From Polynucleobacter sp. AP-Sving-400A-A2 (GTDB lineage: Bacteria > Pseudomonadota > Gammaproteobacteria > Burkholderiales > Burkholderiaceae): a DNA stretch of 64,000 bases. This document shows, piece by piece, positions 19,865 to 29,354 of the stretch. Under the pieces are notes generated by a model. That model did no database searches. It was not told where the DNA came from and worked only from the letters and a program-made list of their open reading frames with translations. Both the position numbers and the translations under genes were made by a program. The first letter of the stretch is position 1. Each line of letters begins with the position of its first letter. The stretch covers positions 248,001 to 312,000 of the forward strand of contig NZ_CP061312.1 in NCBI RefSeq assembly GCF_018688155.1, read 5' to 3'.

Positions 19865-20493
19865 TTTGTATCCGCAGAATATGGATAGAGTTTTTTAAAT
19901 AATTGACGGGTAAATTCTTCGCATTCATGTTGACGTTGATTTGCCATTGCACGCAGACCCCGCCATGCAGCTAGAGCAGGAATCGCAATCAACAATCCAA
20001 AAGCGGTGTTGTACAGAGCAATAGAGATGCCGTGCGCTAGTTGTTGAGGGCTGCCAACGCCCTGACTGCCAAAGATTTCAATCATGCCGACAACGGTTCC
20101 AAAGAGTCCCAAGAGGGGGGCAATGGTTGCGATAGTGGCCAAGACACCAAGATAGCGCTCTAGCCTTAACCAAGTGGACTGAGCGCTGGCTTGTAATTCT
20201 TCCAAGGCGGAGTCTGCAGAGTTTCCAGAGGCTTTTTCACGAAGGATGCAGGCAAAGAGGCTACCAACGGGGGAAAGTTGGCCGACAGCACTAATTTCAG
20301 ATTCTGAGACTGTTTTTTGCTGGAAAATGGCATTTGCCAGTCCAAATGCCGTTGCTAAGCTGCCCTTAGGAAAAAGGTGAATTTGGCGCAAATACCAAGT
20401 ACGCTCAATGACAATAGCCAAACCGACAATGGAGATGATTAGAAGAGGCCAGATCGGCCAGCCTGCAGACAGTAAGATTGAGTACATAAGCAC
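19861..20493 (-). CDS. exbB: ExbB/TolQ-family proton channel protein
   Basis: This is a 210-residue MotA/TolQ/ExbB-type membrane protein with three TM segments: LLSAGWPIWPLLIISIVGLA, YLGVLATIATIAPLLGLFG and ISIALYNTAFGLLIAIPALA. The GTVVGMIEIF motif follows the second helix. It is the first gene of an operon that continues through exbD, lpxK, the Trm112-like gene, kdsB and adk. Confidence 0.93.
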   Translation of the reverse strand: MLMYSILLSAGWPIWPLLIISIVGLAIVIERTWYLRQIHLFPKGSLATAFGLANAIFQQKTVSESEISAVGQLSPVGSLFACILREKASGNSADSALEELQASAQSTWLRLERYLGVLATIATIAPLLGLFGTVVGMIEIFGSQGVGSPQQLAHGISIALYNTAFGLLIAIPALAAWRGLRAMANQRQHECEEFTRQLFKKLYPYSADTK

Positions 20494-20801
20494 AGTACTT
20501 TAGCTGAATCAATAACCCGTTTTCACAAAGCTAGCCTGTGGATAACTCTGTGCAAAACTTTTTAGCAAATGTGTTGTAAGTCCTTGATTAATGGTCAAAG
20601 TAGCAAATATTAAGAGAAACCTATTAAAATTGGCTTGAAGAATTATTTATATAAATCAATAGCTTGCGTTTGTTTTGTTGGATTTATGAGACGTTTTGGG
20701 TCAGTAATTACTTACTTTTAAGTATTAGGCTCAGGGCGTATTAGCTTCTGTGGATATTTATTGACCCATAAGCCCAGTAGTCATGTAGAAAAAGAGAAAA
20801 A
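20494..20801. other. 308-bp AT-rich intergenic region between exbB and xseA
   Basis: This divergent spacer must hold the promoters for both flanking genes. I see no convincing ORF. TGTGGATAA at 20537-20545 is an exact match to a DnaA box (TTATCCACA on the other strand), and TGTGGATAT at 20749-20757 matches at 8 of 9 positions. No clear -35/-10 pair stood out by eye. Confidence 0.4.
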
Positions 20802-22016
20802 ATGTCTGAAATATCAAGGGAAATTCTGAGTGTTGGCGATCTTAACCGCGCCATTGCTAGCTCTCTGGAGGAGCGCTTCGATACCGTTTGGGTGAGCGGG
20901 GAGATCTCCAATTTTAAGGCCTATGACAGCGGGCATTGGTACTTTTCCCTAAAAGATGAAGAGGGTCAGATTCGTTGCGTGATGTTCCGAGGACGTAATG
21001 GGCAGGTCGGATTTATGCCTCAATCGGGAGATTTGGTGGAAGTTGCTGCTAATCTGGGATTTTATGTTCCGCGTGGGGACATTCAGCTGACGGTGCAAAG
21101 CATGCGCCGTGCTGGCATGGGCGGTCTTTATGAAGCATTTTTAAAGCTCAAAGCCAAGCTCGCCAAAGAAGGCTTATTTGATCTTGAGAATAAGCGTCCT
21201 ATTCCAACTCATCCGAGAGCAATTGGCATTGTTACCTCACCGCAGGCAGCAGCTCTAAAAGATGTCTTAAGTACGCTTGCTAGAAGAGCTCCGCATATAC
21301 CGGTTGTGATTTACCCAACCTTGGTCCAAGGACCAGATGCACCTGCCGGAATTATTTCTGCACTGAAGGCTGCCGAAAAAGAAAATGCTGTTGATGTGAT
21401 TTTGTTGGTGCGTGGTGGTGGCAGCATTGAAGACCTCTGGGCATTTAATGATGAGAAGTTGGCTTACGCAATTGCGCAGTCACCCATTCCAATCGTGAGT
21501 GGGGTTGGGCATGAGACGGATGTCACGATTGCAGACTTTGTCGCTGACTTGCGAGCACCAACTCCTACGGGCGCGGCAGAATTGGCAGCGCCACGACGTG
21601 ATCAAATGCTACAAGAGTTAGACGCCATCATGCAAGCACTGCTGCAAAGAGTGAGTCAGCGAGTAGAGCGTGAAGCGCAAACCCTAGATCAATTGGCCTT
21701 ACGTCTGAGTCATGCCTTACCCAACCCAGACCGCATGCGAGAGCAAATTAGTGGTTGGCAGAAGCGACTCAACCAAGCTTGGTTAGTCAGGGTTGAGAAT
21801 TGGAAACGTGATCAAGGCCATTTCCATTCTCAATTAGAAATGCTCAACCCGCAAAGAACTTTAGAGCGTGGTTACGCGGTGATATTAAGCAAGGAAGAGC
21901 AAGCAATGCATGCAGTTCGCAATCCGAGTGAGCTCAATACTGAGAATGCGTTTCAGGTGCGCTTAGCCCAAGGCCAAGTAGAGGTTGAGTTTGCAAGGGT
22001 TGAAGCAGAGAAGTAA
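20802..22016 (+). CDS. xseA: Exodeoxyribonuclease VII large subunit
   Basis: XseA is the catalytic subunit of exonuclease VII, which degrades single-stranded DNA from both ends. The OB-fold N-terminus (FDTVWVSGEISNFK, GHWYFSLKDEEGQIRCVMF) and the catalytic domain (GIVTSPQAAALKDVL, RGGGSIEDLWAFNDE, SGVGHETDVTIADFVAD) are complete. Length 404 residues. It converges on murB with only 2 bp between the stop codons. The small subunit gene xseB is not in this window. Confidence 0.97.
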   Translation: MSEISREILSVGDLNRAIASSLEERFDTVWVSGEISNFKAYDSGHWYFSLKDEEGQIRCVMFRGRNGQVGFMPQSGDLVEVAANLGFYVPRGDIQLTVQSMRRAGMGGLYEAFLKLKAKLAKEGLFDLENKRPIPTHPRAIGIVTSPQAAALKDVLSTLARRAPHIPVVIYPTLVQGPDAPAGIISALKAAEKENAVDVILLVRGGGSIEDLWAFNDEKLAYAIAQSPIPIVSGVGHETDVTIADFVADLRAPTPTGAAELAAPRRDQMLQELDAIMQALLQRVSQRVEREAQTLDQLALRLSHALPNPDRMREQISGWQKRLNQAWLVRVENWKRDQGHFHSQLEMLNPQRTLERGYAVILSKEEQAMHAVRNPSELNTENAFQVRLAQGQVEVEFARVEAEK

Positions 22017-22018
22017 AG

Positions 22019-23059
22019 CTACAGAATATTTGGCTCAATCTCTAGCTGTACTCCGAATTTACCCAACACCTCTTCTTGAATATTTTTTGCTAAACCCAGG
22101 ATATCTGTTGATGTCCCGCCGCCATGATTGACTAAGACTAGTGCTTGTTTTTCATAAACACCTACACGGCCAATCCGCTTGCCTTTAAAGCCGCATTGAT
22201 CAATTAGCCATCCAGCTGCCAACTTTCGTGTTCCGGAGGCATCGGGGTAAGACACGAGATTCGGGAATTCTTTAATTAATTGCTCATATTGTTGGTTACC
22301 AACAATCGGATTCTGAAAGAAGCTGCCGGCATTGCCAATTAGTGCAGGGTTCGGCAATTTCTTAGACCGGATAGTGCACACGGCATCAAAAATTTGCTTT
22401 GCACTTGGGTTGTAGTTTGACTCAGTAAATTGCCTTGCTAGATCGGCGTACTGTAATCGTGCCTGCCAAGCCTTAGGGATTTTAAAAACAACCTTTGTCA
22501 CGATAAATCGATTGGGATTTTGCTTGAAGTAGCTATCGCGATAGGCAAACTGACATGCCTCTTGCGGGAGGGTGACAAAGGCATGGGCCGCAGAATCAAA
22601 TGCTTCGATGCTGTCGATATATTCCCCGACTTCAACGCCGTAGGCTCCAATATTTTGAATGGGCGCGGCGCCAACGGTACCTGGTATCAGTGCAAGATTC
22701 TCAAATCCTGGGAGATTGCGCTCTAGAGTCCAGGAAACTAATTCATGCCAATTAACGCCGGCACCCACCTCAAGCCATGAGTAGGCGTCATCCGATTTAA
22801 CAAGCTCTTGACCAGAAATATTGATGAGTAGAGTTGCTCCAGGCAAGGACTCTGGAAGAATGACATTGCTGCCACCACCCAATACACGCCAGGCTAGTTT
22901 TTTATCCTCGAGCTCTTGAATTAAGGCTGGTAACTGGTCCGCGGATGTGATCTCGTAGGCCAATTCCGCCGTGGAATCTAGACCAAAGCTATTCCGGTGC
23001 TTGAGCCCCAGATTGGGGGTCAATTTTGCTGGATTGGACGCATTTTTCGCGGAGTTCAT
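22019..23059 (-). CDS. murB: UDP-N-acetylenolpyruvoylglucosamine reductase MurB
   Basis: MurB reduces UDP-GlcNAc-enolpyruvate to UDP-MurNAc with NADPH and FAD. The FAD segments (VLGGGSNVILPE, ALIPGTVGAAPIQNIGAYGVE) and the C-terminal GSFFQNPIV and AGWLIDQCGFKG are present, with the catalytic Ser in NAGSFF. Length 346 residues, type I form. Confidence 0.97.
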   Translation of the reverse strand: MNSAKNASNPAKLTPNLGLKHRNSFGLDSTAELAYEITSADQLPALIQELEDKKLAWRVLGGGSNVILPESLPGATLLINISGQELVKSDDAYSWLEVGAGVNWHELVSWTLERNLPGFENLALIPGTVGAAPIQNIGAYGVEVGEYIDSIEAFDSAAHAFVTLPQEACQFAYRDSYFKQNPNRFIVTKVVFKIPKAWQARLQYADLARQFTESNYNPSAKQIFDAVCTIRSKKLPNPALIGNAGSFFQNPIVGNQQYEQLIKEFPNLVSYPDASGTRKLAAGWLIDQCGFKGKRIGRVGVYEKQALVLVNHGGGTSTDILGLAKNIQEEVLGKFGVQLEIEPNIL

Positions 23060-23176
23060 GCCACAATCTTATTCGTGTTCGAGTTTCTGTTCGTAATTTA
23101 TGGAAAAACTTGAAAAGTAACAATGCAATGATTGAATTTGCAGAATTGATTACCCAGATTATTTAAGGAGTTTGAG

Positions 23177-23662
23177 ATGCCCTCATTTGACGTAGTGTGT
23201 GAGCCAGACATGATTGAGTTGAAAAACGCGATCGAGCAATCCAATAAAGAGATTACCAATCGTTTTGACTTCAAGGGCTCTGATAGCCGAGTTGAACAAA
23301 AAGATGAGATTTTGATCTTGTTCGGTGATGACGACTTTAAGTTAGGTCAAGTTCGCGATGTGCTTTACGGCAAGATGGCTAAACGCAATGTGGATGTGCG
23401 CTACCTCAAAGACGACAAAAAAGAGACGATTGGTAGCGATAAGCGCAAGCAAACCATGAAGATCCAAAAAGGCATTACTGCAGAGTTAGCTAAAAAAGTA
23501 GTGCGCATCATTAAAGATAGCAAGATCAAAGTGCAGGCGAGTATTCAGGGTGACGCTGTACGCGTAACGGGTACTAAGCGCGATGATTTGCAAGAAACCA
23601 TGGCTATGCTAAAGAAAGAAGTAACTGAAGCGCCATTGGGCTTTAACAACTTCCGTGACTAA
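23177..23662 (+). CDS. YajQ-family nucleotide-binding protein
   Basis: The 161-residue protein begins [20 protein letters not shown] and has RFDFKGSDS, the standard YajQ/DUF520 start. It ends in [10 protein letters not shown] as expected. Members bind nucleotides, and some bind cyclic-di-GMP. A good Shine-Dalgarno (TAAGGAG) lies 7 bp before the start. The xerD start overlaps its stop. Confidence 0.95.
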   Translation: MPSFDVVCEPDMIELKNAIEQSNKEITNRFDFKGSDSRVEQKDEILILFGDDDFKLGQVRDVLYGKMAKRNVDVRYLKDDKKETIGSDKRKQTMKIQKGITAELAKKVVRIIKDSKIKVQASIQGDAVRVTGTKRDDLQETMAMLKKEVTEAPLGFNNFRD

Positions 23663-24578
23663 AGATGTGCTTCAGATTGCGCCAGCAAGCCAGGAAGCTA
23701 TAGAGCGCTTCTGCGATGCTTGTTGGCTTGAGGATGGGCTGGCGAAAAATAGCTTGTATGCGTATCAGCGAGATCTATTACTCCTGGCGCAGTGGCTTCA
23801 AAAAGACTCGGGCGCGGATTTGTATGTAGTAACCGAGAAAGATCTCACTGCCTACATTGCGCATCGCCGTGCCGACAAAGCTACTACTGCAAATCGAAGG
23901 CTTACAGTATTCAAGCGTTTTTATCGTCATGCTTTGCGCATGAATTTAGTAAAAAGTGATCCTTGCATTGGTTTGCGGGCAGCTAAGCAAGCATTGCGTT
24001 TTCCTAACACACTCAGTGAGGATCAGGTGACTTCGTTACTCAAGGCCCCCGATGTCGAAACTGCCTTGGGGCTGCGTGATCGCACCATGCTTGAGTTGAT
24101 GTATGCCAGTGGCCTGCGCGTTTCTGAGATTGTTTCTTTAAAGACCGTTGCCTTGAGTTTAAATGAAGGTGTCATTCGGGTTGTTAATGGCAAGGGTGGT
24201 AAGGAGCGTTTAGTACCTTTTGGTGGTGAGGCGGGGCAGTGGTTACGTCGCTATCTTGCCGATTCCAGAACACCATTGCTTGAGGGCAAAACCACTGATG
24301 CGGTATTTGTGGGACGTCATACCGGCACAGGTTTAACTCGCCAAGCATTTTGGGCTCTGATTAAGCGCTATGCCACGATTGCCAATATCCCAGTAGCCTT
24401 ATCTCCACATACCTTGCGCCATGCTTTTGCTACCCATTTGCTAAATCACGGGGCCGATTTAAGGGTAGTACAACTACTTTTGGGGCATGCTGACATATCT
24501 ACTACCCAGATCTATACCCATGTAGCCAGAGAGCGCCTCAAATCGATTCATCAGCAACATCATCCTAGAGGTGCTTGA
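23655..24578 (+). CDS. xerD: Tyrosine recombinase XerD
   Basis: XerD resolves chromosome dimers with XerC at dif. The N-terminal SAM-like domain and the C-terminal catalytic domain are intact. The catalytic set is visible: R155 (GLRVSEI), K180 (NGKGGKER), H252 and R255 ([11 protein letters not shown]), H278 ([11 protein letters not shown]) and Y287 (IYTHV). It starts with GTG at 23655 and overlaps yajQ by 8 bp. No attachment sites or phage genes are near, so it is a housekeeping gene and not a mobile integrase. Confidence 0.95.
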   Translation: MTKDVLQIAPASQEAIERFCDACWLEDGLAKNSLYAYQRDLLLLAQWLQKDSGADLYVVTEKDLTAYIAHRRADKATTANRRLTVFKRFYRHALRMNLVKSDPCIGLRAAKQALRFPNTLSEDQVTSLLKAPDVETALGLRDRTMLELMYASGLRVSEIVSLKTVALSLNEGVIRVVNGKGGKERLVPFGGEAGQWLRRYLADSRTPLLEGKTTDAVFVGRHTGTGLTRQAFWALIKRYATIANIPVALSPHTLRHAFATHLLNHGADLRVVQLLLGHADISTTQIYTHVARERLKSIHQQHHPRGA

Positions 24579-24657
24579 GAAGATTGGTTTGGTTGTTTGG
24601 ATGATCAGCTCAGGTGCTCAAAAAATAATATCTACGATAAGTGTTTAAGATATCAGT

Positions 24658-25293
24658 ATGAATTTCACTTTAGATCTTTTACTTATTCCAATTGCCTATT
24701 TCATCGGATCGATTTCGTTTGCGGTGGTGGTGAGTAAGTGCATGCGTTTGCCCGACCCCCATTCTTATGGGTCTGGCAATCCAGGCGCCACCAATGTTCT
24801 GAGAACTGGTAATAAGCTTGCTGCTGTTTTGACTTTGATTGGAGATGCGCTAAAAGGTTTTTTTGCTGTGATGCTTGCCAGAATCCTTCTGGGTGATGAG
24901 TCGTTGACCTCTACCTTAAGTTCTTGGTTGTTATGCGGCGTAGTGCTGGCGGTTTTCTTGGGACATTTGTTCCCGGCGTTTCATGGCTTTAAGGGTGGCA
25001 AGGGTGTTGCTACTGCTTGTGGCATTTTGTTTGGTATTAATTGGATTCTTGGCTTAGCTACATTGGGTACTTGGATTATTGTGGCGACATTCATGCGCTA
25101 CTCATCTTTAGCTGCTTTAGCTGCAGCAGTATTTGGCCCCATCTATTTTGTGTTTTTGTTTGGTTTTCAACCGATGGGTATTGCCCTATTAGTAGTTTGC
25201 TTGCTCTTGATTTGGCGTCACCGCAGCAATATCAAAAACCTGATGAATGGCACTGAGTCGCGCATTGGCTCAAAGAAGAAAGTCCAATCATGA
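24658..25293 (+). CDS. plsY: Glycerol-3-phosphate acyltransferase PlsY
   Basis: PlsY transfers the acyl group from acyl-phosphate to glycerol 3-phosphate, the first step of phospholipid synthesis. Signature loops are [28 protein letters not shown] and [14 protein letters not shown]. Length 211 residues with about five TM segments. It overlaps the following MAPEG gene by 4 bp. Confidence 0.97.
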   Translation: MNFTLDLLLIPIAYFIGSISFAVVVSKCMRLPDPHSYGSGNPGATNVLRTGNKLAAVLTLIGDALKGFFAVMLARILLGDESLTSTLSSWLLCGVVLAVFLGHLFPAFHGFKGGKGVATACGILFGINWILGLATLGTWIIVATFMRYSSLAALAAAVFGPIYFVFLFGFQPMGIALLVVCLLLIWRHRSNIKNLMNGTESRIGSKKKVQS

Positions 25294-25661
25294 CCATTGC
25301 TTATTGGTGTGTTCTCTTTATGGGTTTACTTCCCATCGTTGCCGCCGGCATTGCAAAAAAAGGATTTGAGGGCTATGACAATGCCGCCCCTCGCCAATGG
25401 TTAGCAAAACAAACTGGATATCGGGCGCGCGCTAATGCAGCCCAAGCAAACCTCTTTGAGTCTCTCCCGCTATTTTTTGCCGCAGTCATCATTGCAGTCA
25501 TAGCAGATACGCCTCAACATAGAGTGGATCTACTGGCACTGGGTTTCGTTATTGCCAGAATCACTTACTTAGTTTGCTATCTTGCTGATTGGCCTACAAG
25601 CAGATCTATCGTTTGGCTTGCTGGCTTAGCTTGCATAGTAGCGATCTTCTTACAAATCTAA
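25290..25661 (+). CDS. MAPEG-family membrane protein
   Basis: The 123-residue protein has four hydrophobic segments and the MAPEG pattern [25 protein letters not shown], followed by [21 protein letters not shown]. The family includes glutathione-dependent membrane enzymes, but bacterial members of this size are mostly uncharacterised. It overlaps plsY by 4 bp, so it is probably cotranscribed. Confidence 0.88.
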   Translation: MTIAYWCVLFMGLLPIVAAGIAKKGFEGYDNAAPRQWLAKQTGYRARANAAQANLFESLPLFFAAVIIAVIADTPQHRVDLLALGFVIARITYLVCYLADWPTSRSIVWLAGLACIVAIFLQI

Positions 25662-25700
25662 TCGCAGCAAAATAATTTAGAAATCACGAGACAAACATTA

Positions 25701-26534
25701 ATGGCAATTAAAAAGATAAGCACTAAAAACCTTACCAAAAATTCTACCAACACTAAGCCTGCAAGCAAGGCAGCAACAAAAGTAGTTAAGAAGGTGGTGC
25801 AGAGTACTGCTACTAAGACCCCAGCAAAGAAGGTGGCTGCCAAGATGAGTGATGCTGCAGGCACACCATTGTCTGTGGTGATCCGTCGTCGCATCGAGGC
25901 TCAGAGGGCACGCTTTCATGCGAATGACAATATTTCTGCATTTATTAAGCCGGGTGAGTTAGAGGGCTTGGTGGATGAGGTTGCAGAAAAAATGCAGGCA
26001 GTATTAGAAAGTTTGGTGATCGATACAGAGAGTGATCACAATACTAAAAACACCAGCCAACGTGTTGCCAAGATGTTTGTTAAAGAAGTATTTAATGGTC
26101 GCTATATTGAGCAACCAACACTCACGAAATTTCCTAATGTCAGCCGACTAAATGAGTTGATGATCATTGGCCCAATAACGGTTCGTAGTGCGTGCTCACA
26201 CCATCTGTGCCCGATCATGGGTCGCATCTGGATTGGTGTCTTGCCAAGCAAAGAATCTGCACTGATTGGCTTGTCGAAATACTCGCGCCTAACTGAATGG
26301 GTAATGTGTCGCCCACAAATTCAGGAGGAGGCAGTTGTGGAATTGGCGGATATGCTCGAGAAAAAAATCAAGCCTGTCGGCGTTGCTATCGTGATGGATG
26401 CGGATCACTTTTGTATGCAATGGCGCGGTGTTAAGGATCGCGATTCGAAGATGGTCAATAGTGTGATGCGTGGAGCGTTCTTAAAAGACTCTAATTTGCG
26501 TAGAGAGTTTTTATCTCTTTTAGAAAAGAGATAG
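25701..26534 (+). CDS. folE: GTP cyclohydrolase I with a basic Lys/Ala/Thr-rich N-terminal tail
   Basis: FolE opens the guanine ring of GTP to give dihydroneopterin triphosphate for folate. The zinc ligands are in CSHHLC (C165, H168) and in HFCMQWRG (C238). The enzyme core runs from about residue 58 to 277. The first 50 residues, ending at AKKVAAKM, are rich in Lys, Ala and Thr, resembling histone H1-like tails, and are not part of the usual FolE fold. If the true start were the Met at residue 49 (about 25845), the protein would have 229 residues. The open frame and the AAT-spaced start at 25701 make the long form plausible. Confidence 0.93.
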   Translation: MAIKKISTKNLTKNSTNTKPASKAATKVVKKVVQSTATKTPAKKVAAKMSDAAGTPLSVVIRRRIEAQRARFHANDNISAFIKPGELEGLVDEVAEKMQAVLESLVIDTESDHNTKNTSQRVAKMFVKEVFNGRYIEQPTLTKFPNVSRLNELMIIGPITVRSACSHHLCPIMGRIWIGVLPSKESALIGLSKYSRLTEWVMCRPQIQEEAVVELADMLEKKIKPVGVAIVMDADHFCMQWRGVKDRDSKMVNSVMRGAFLKDSNLRREFLSLLEKR

Positions 26535-26566
26535 GGATTAATCTAAGCCCAACGATCTACCGCTAA

Positions 26567-26806
26567 ATGAAAAGGTATCTCTTGTCCCAGCCTAAGATGC
26601 GATTTTTGAGTATTTGCTTGGTTATCACTTCTATCTTTGGCTGTGGATCAATGATCTATCCAGATGCGAATGTCGATCCCTCAAAGAACAATCGGGCTAC
26701 TTTCAAGCAGGATGCAATTGATTGTGCAACAGCGTATCCCGTTGTTGACTCAGGCGCACACATCAAACAGAGAATTGGCTGTATGAATCTCAAGGGTTGG
26801 CGCTGA
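26567..26806 (+). CDS. Small putative lipoprotein
   Basis: The 79-residue product has a hydrophobic signal (FLSICLVITSIF) followed by GCGS, a reasonable lipobox with the modified Cys at about residue 26. The mature part has two further Cys and the pattern KQDAIDCATAY...IGCMNLKGW, suggesting a disulfide. An internal Met at residue 11 could also be the start. I do not recognise the family beyond a general short outer-membrane lipoprotein. The gene follows folE by 32 bp. Confidence 0.6.
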   Translation: MKRYLLSQPKMRFLSICLVITSIFGCGSMIYPDANVDPSKNNRATFKQDAIDCATAYPVVDSGAHIKQRIGCMNLKGWR

Positions 26807-26941
26807 TGCGCCACTGAGAACAGTTCTCAACAAAATAATCAATTAAATCATAAGCTTACACTGCCTATGGTCGAGTAATTTGATCTACTCTAAGATGAAC
26901 TTAGATGCAATCTTTGTTCTATCTCACCCTCTGGAGTCCAT

Positions 26942-27250
26942 ATGAAAAATAGCCGTCGCCAATTTATGATTTTGTCCGCTGCCGGTGCCTGCACTTTAGC
27001 CTTGAACGGTAAAGTTCAAGCTCAAGCCATAGTTGCTGAAACGGATCCACAAGCTGCTGCATTGGGTTATAAAGCAAACGCTACTACTGTAGATAAAGCC
27101 AAGTATCCAAAGTACGCCGCTGGTCAGGTTTGCAGTAATTGTGCTTTGTACCAAGGTAAAGCTGATTCAGCTGCTGGTGGCTGCTCTTTGTTTGGCGCTA
27201 AGCAAGTTGCCGGCAAAGGCTGGTGCTCTGCTTACGCTAAGAAGGCTTAA
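26942..27250 (+). CDS. High-potential iron-sulfur protein (HiPIP) with Tat signal
   Basis: HiPIPs carry one [4Fe-4S] cluster and move electrons in the periplasm. The N-terminus has a twin-arginine motif (NSRRQFMIL) followed by a hydrophobic stretch and cleavage near VQAQA. The four cluster cysteines are C64, C67, C81 and C95, with the typical spacing in CSNCALY and GKGWCSAY. Length 102 residues. A hairpin terminator follows directly. Confidence 0.95.
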   Translation: MKNSRRQFMILSAAGACTLALNGKVQAQAIVAETDPQAAALGYKANATTVDKAKYPKYAAGQVCSNCALYQGKADSAAGGCSLFGAKQVAGKGWCSAYAKKA

Positions 27251-27273
27251 TGGCCATTGATTTATAAGACTTC

Positions 27274-27304
27274 AAAAAGGCCGCTTGTTTAAGCGGCCTT
27301 TTTA
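27274..27304 (+). terminator. Rho-independent terminator after the HiPIP gene
   Basis: AAAAAGGCCGCTT pairs with AAGCGGCCTTTTT around a short GTTT loop. A T-run follows on the plus strand and the preceding A-run provides the same on the minus strand. It can therefore also end the minus-strand acyltransferase gene that stops at 27311. Confidence 0.9.
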
Positions 27305-27310
27305 ATGGCA

Positions 27311-29221
27311 TTACCTCTCAAAAATGGGGTTAAACATTTTTCGAACTTTCTGTGTTCCGTATATGGATAGATGATTACTGTCTGAAAAGTAGCTTCCCTG
27401 CTCATCTGCGAAGTTGCAATGCTCTTGATCGCACAGTACCTCGTGGGGCAAGATCAGTCTGTCTTGTAGTTGGCGTGACAAAGAGCTTATCAGGGCCTTG
27501 AATTGACTATCAAATGAGGCTCTCGTGACGGAAGAGTTTTCAATAGCATTCCCGAACTTAATATTTCTGCTCGCCACTGATGCAAAGTCAAAATTAGGAA
27601 TAGCGATTGGACCAACCAAGTAGATGGTTTTTCCTGTCTTCGCTAAATTATCCATCAGCATCATGATTGATTTTTCTCTATAGGTGAAATTGGGGTCTGA
27701 AATTAATTCCCCTGATTTATCAACTAAGTCATTTGAATACCAAGTCATCGCAATGATGACAGTTTTTAGATTTCTATCCTTTTTTATGGCTTGAATATTT
27801 ATCTCAGCCATCTTTAGGCATTCTGTAGAAATATTCAGATCGATTGTTGGCAGGCAGCCATTGAGTGGAATAATTAGGCCAGCCTGATGATGTGTGTTGA
27901 GAGACTCAATAATTGCTGGTGCATACATCTGGGCATGTGAGTTGCCAAGAAGCGCCAATGAGGGAGACTCTTTTATATCGCCAATTAAGCAGCTACGAGA
28001 TGCGCCATAAAGTCGGTAGTTGCTTGGGGGGCACCGGTAGTTTGAGTCAATGGCATTGGCAAATGAATTTGCAAGATCAGCATCTCTACTTGGCAGGCCT
28101 TTTAATGCCAGTATGGTTGACGCATACGCAACTAGTAGGCAGTAGATAGAGAGAATTGCAAGCAATGTAGTTCTGGTGGGGATTGAACTCCTAAATGGAT
28201 TTTCAATATATTTCCAGCTCAAATACGATATGAGGATAGTTGCTAGCAATGCGCTCATCAATATATATAAAGGCACGCTATCTACATAGATGTACTTTAG
28301 AAAGACTAAAATTGGCCAATGCCATAGGTAGAGCGAAAAAGAGCATAGCCCCACTAGTCGCACTGGTTTTGTAATTAGATAACGAAGAAGTAGCGAGTTA
28401 CCACTTAATTTGTTCCAAAGAATGAGGCCCGTGCCTAGAGTCAATAGAGTTGCACTCGGAATTGGAGATAGCGGGTTTATGAAATTAATAGCAATAAGCG
28501 CTAGTCCCGCCATGAACAAAAAGTTCAGGCGTGTCGAATTTTCCGGTCGAATAGTTGGTAGTAGTGCAAAACAACCACCGATTGCAAATTGCCAAATGCG
28601 CGTTGGGAGTAAAAAGAATGCTGGGTTTGAGCCACCAATATGCGTGAGATAAATATTAGCGCCATATGAAGATATGGCTATTAATAGCAGTGCCAATATT
28701 TTTAGTGATTGGGGTCTAACAAATCTAATGATGATGATTAATATTGCTGGGAAGAGTAGATAAAATTGCTCTTCCACACCTAGGGACCACATGTGAAGCA
28801 AAGGCTTTAATTCATCGCTGGTTGAGAAATATCCACCCGTTCTCCAAAAATAAATATTGGCAATAAAACTCAGTGTTGCAATTTGACTCTTTGCATACCT
28901 CTCTAGATCTGGGGCAAGCAATATAAAAGTGGCGGCAATTGAGCTAGCAATAAGCATGGCTAGCATCGCTGGCAAAATCCTTCTAATCCTCTTTAGATAG
29001 AACGAGGAAAATCGGAATTCTTTCTTTGCTGCTTGCCTACCAATTAAAAGAGTAATGAGGTATCCGGAAATGACAAAAAACAAGTCAACACCAAGATATC
29101 CAGATGGCAGGGCACTTGGGAAGAAGTGAAATACGATTACCGCCGATACCGCTAGCGCTCTAAGCCCGTCAATTTCTTTTCGGTGATGTAAGTCCAGTTG
29201 ATTAGTGGCTTGGCTAGTCAT
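27311..29221 (-). CDS. OafA/YrhL-type membrane acyltransferase with C-terminal SGNH domain
   Basis: The N-terminal half (about residues 1-375) is an Acyltransferase_3 domain with ten or so TM helices, the conserved GLRALAVSAVIVFHFF near the start, and FYLKRIRRILPAM. The C-terminal half is an SGNH-hydrolase-like domain with GNSHAQMY near residue 423 and DSNHLSIYG near the end. Such proteins O-acetylate LPS, exopolysaccharide or peptidoglycan. It sits at the left edge of the polysaccharide island, so surface-glycan acylation is likely. Length 636 residues. Confidence 0.9.
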   Translation of the reverse strand: MTSQATNQLDLHHRKEIDGLRALAVSAVIVFHFFPSALPSGYLGVDLFFVISGYLITLLIGRQAAKKEFRFSSFYLKRIRRILPAMLAMLIASSIAATFILLAPDLERYAKSQIATLSFIANIYFWRTGGYFSTSDELKPLLHMWSLGVEEQFYLLFPAILIIIIRFVRPQSLKILALLLIAISSYGANIYLTHIGGSNPAFFLLPTRIWQFAIGGCFALLPTIRPENSTRLNFLFMAGLALIAINFINPLSPIPSATLLTLGTGLILWNKLSGNSLLLRYLITKPVRLVGLCSFSLYLWHWPILVFLKYIYVDSVPLYILMSALLATILISYLSWKYIENPFRSSIPTRTTLLAILSIYCLLVAYASTILALKGLPSRDADLANSFANAIDSNYRCPPSNYRLYGASRSCLIGDIKESPSLALLGNSHAQMYAPAIIESLNTHHQAGLIIPLNGCLPTIDLNISTECLKMAEINIQAIKKDRNLKTVIIAMTWYSNDLVDKSGELISDPNFTYREKSIMMLMDNLAKTGKTIYLVGPIAIPNFDFASVASRNIKFGNAIENSSVTRASFDSQFKALISSLSRQLQDRLILPHEVLCDQEHCNFADEQGSYFSDSNHLSIYGTQKVRKMFNPIFER

Positions 29222-29354
29222 CTGTTGATTTTAAGGTAGACCAAACCACTTTATTGGCCATCTATCTGCATGCGCTTATGATTGAAAAGAAAACCCTATT
29301 GATTACCCTTGATCCCTTATCTTCTTTAAGTGCTGGCAATTAATTAACTTAGTG

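Noticed and set aside
23655-24578. Tyrosine recombinase as a mark of a mobile element
   Set aside because: It matches housekeeping XerD in size and motifs, lies in a conserved gene run and has no repeats or phage genes nearby.
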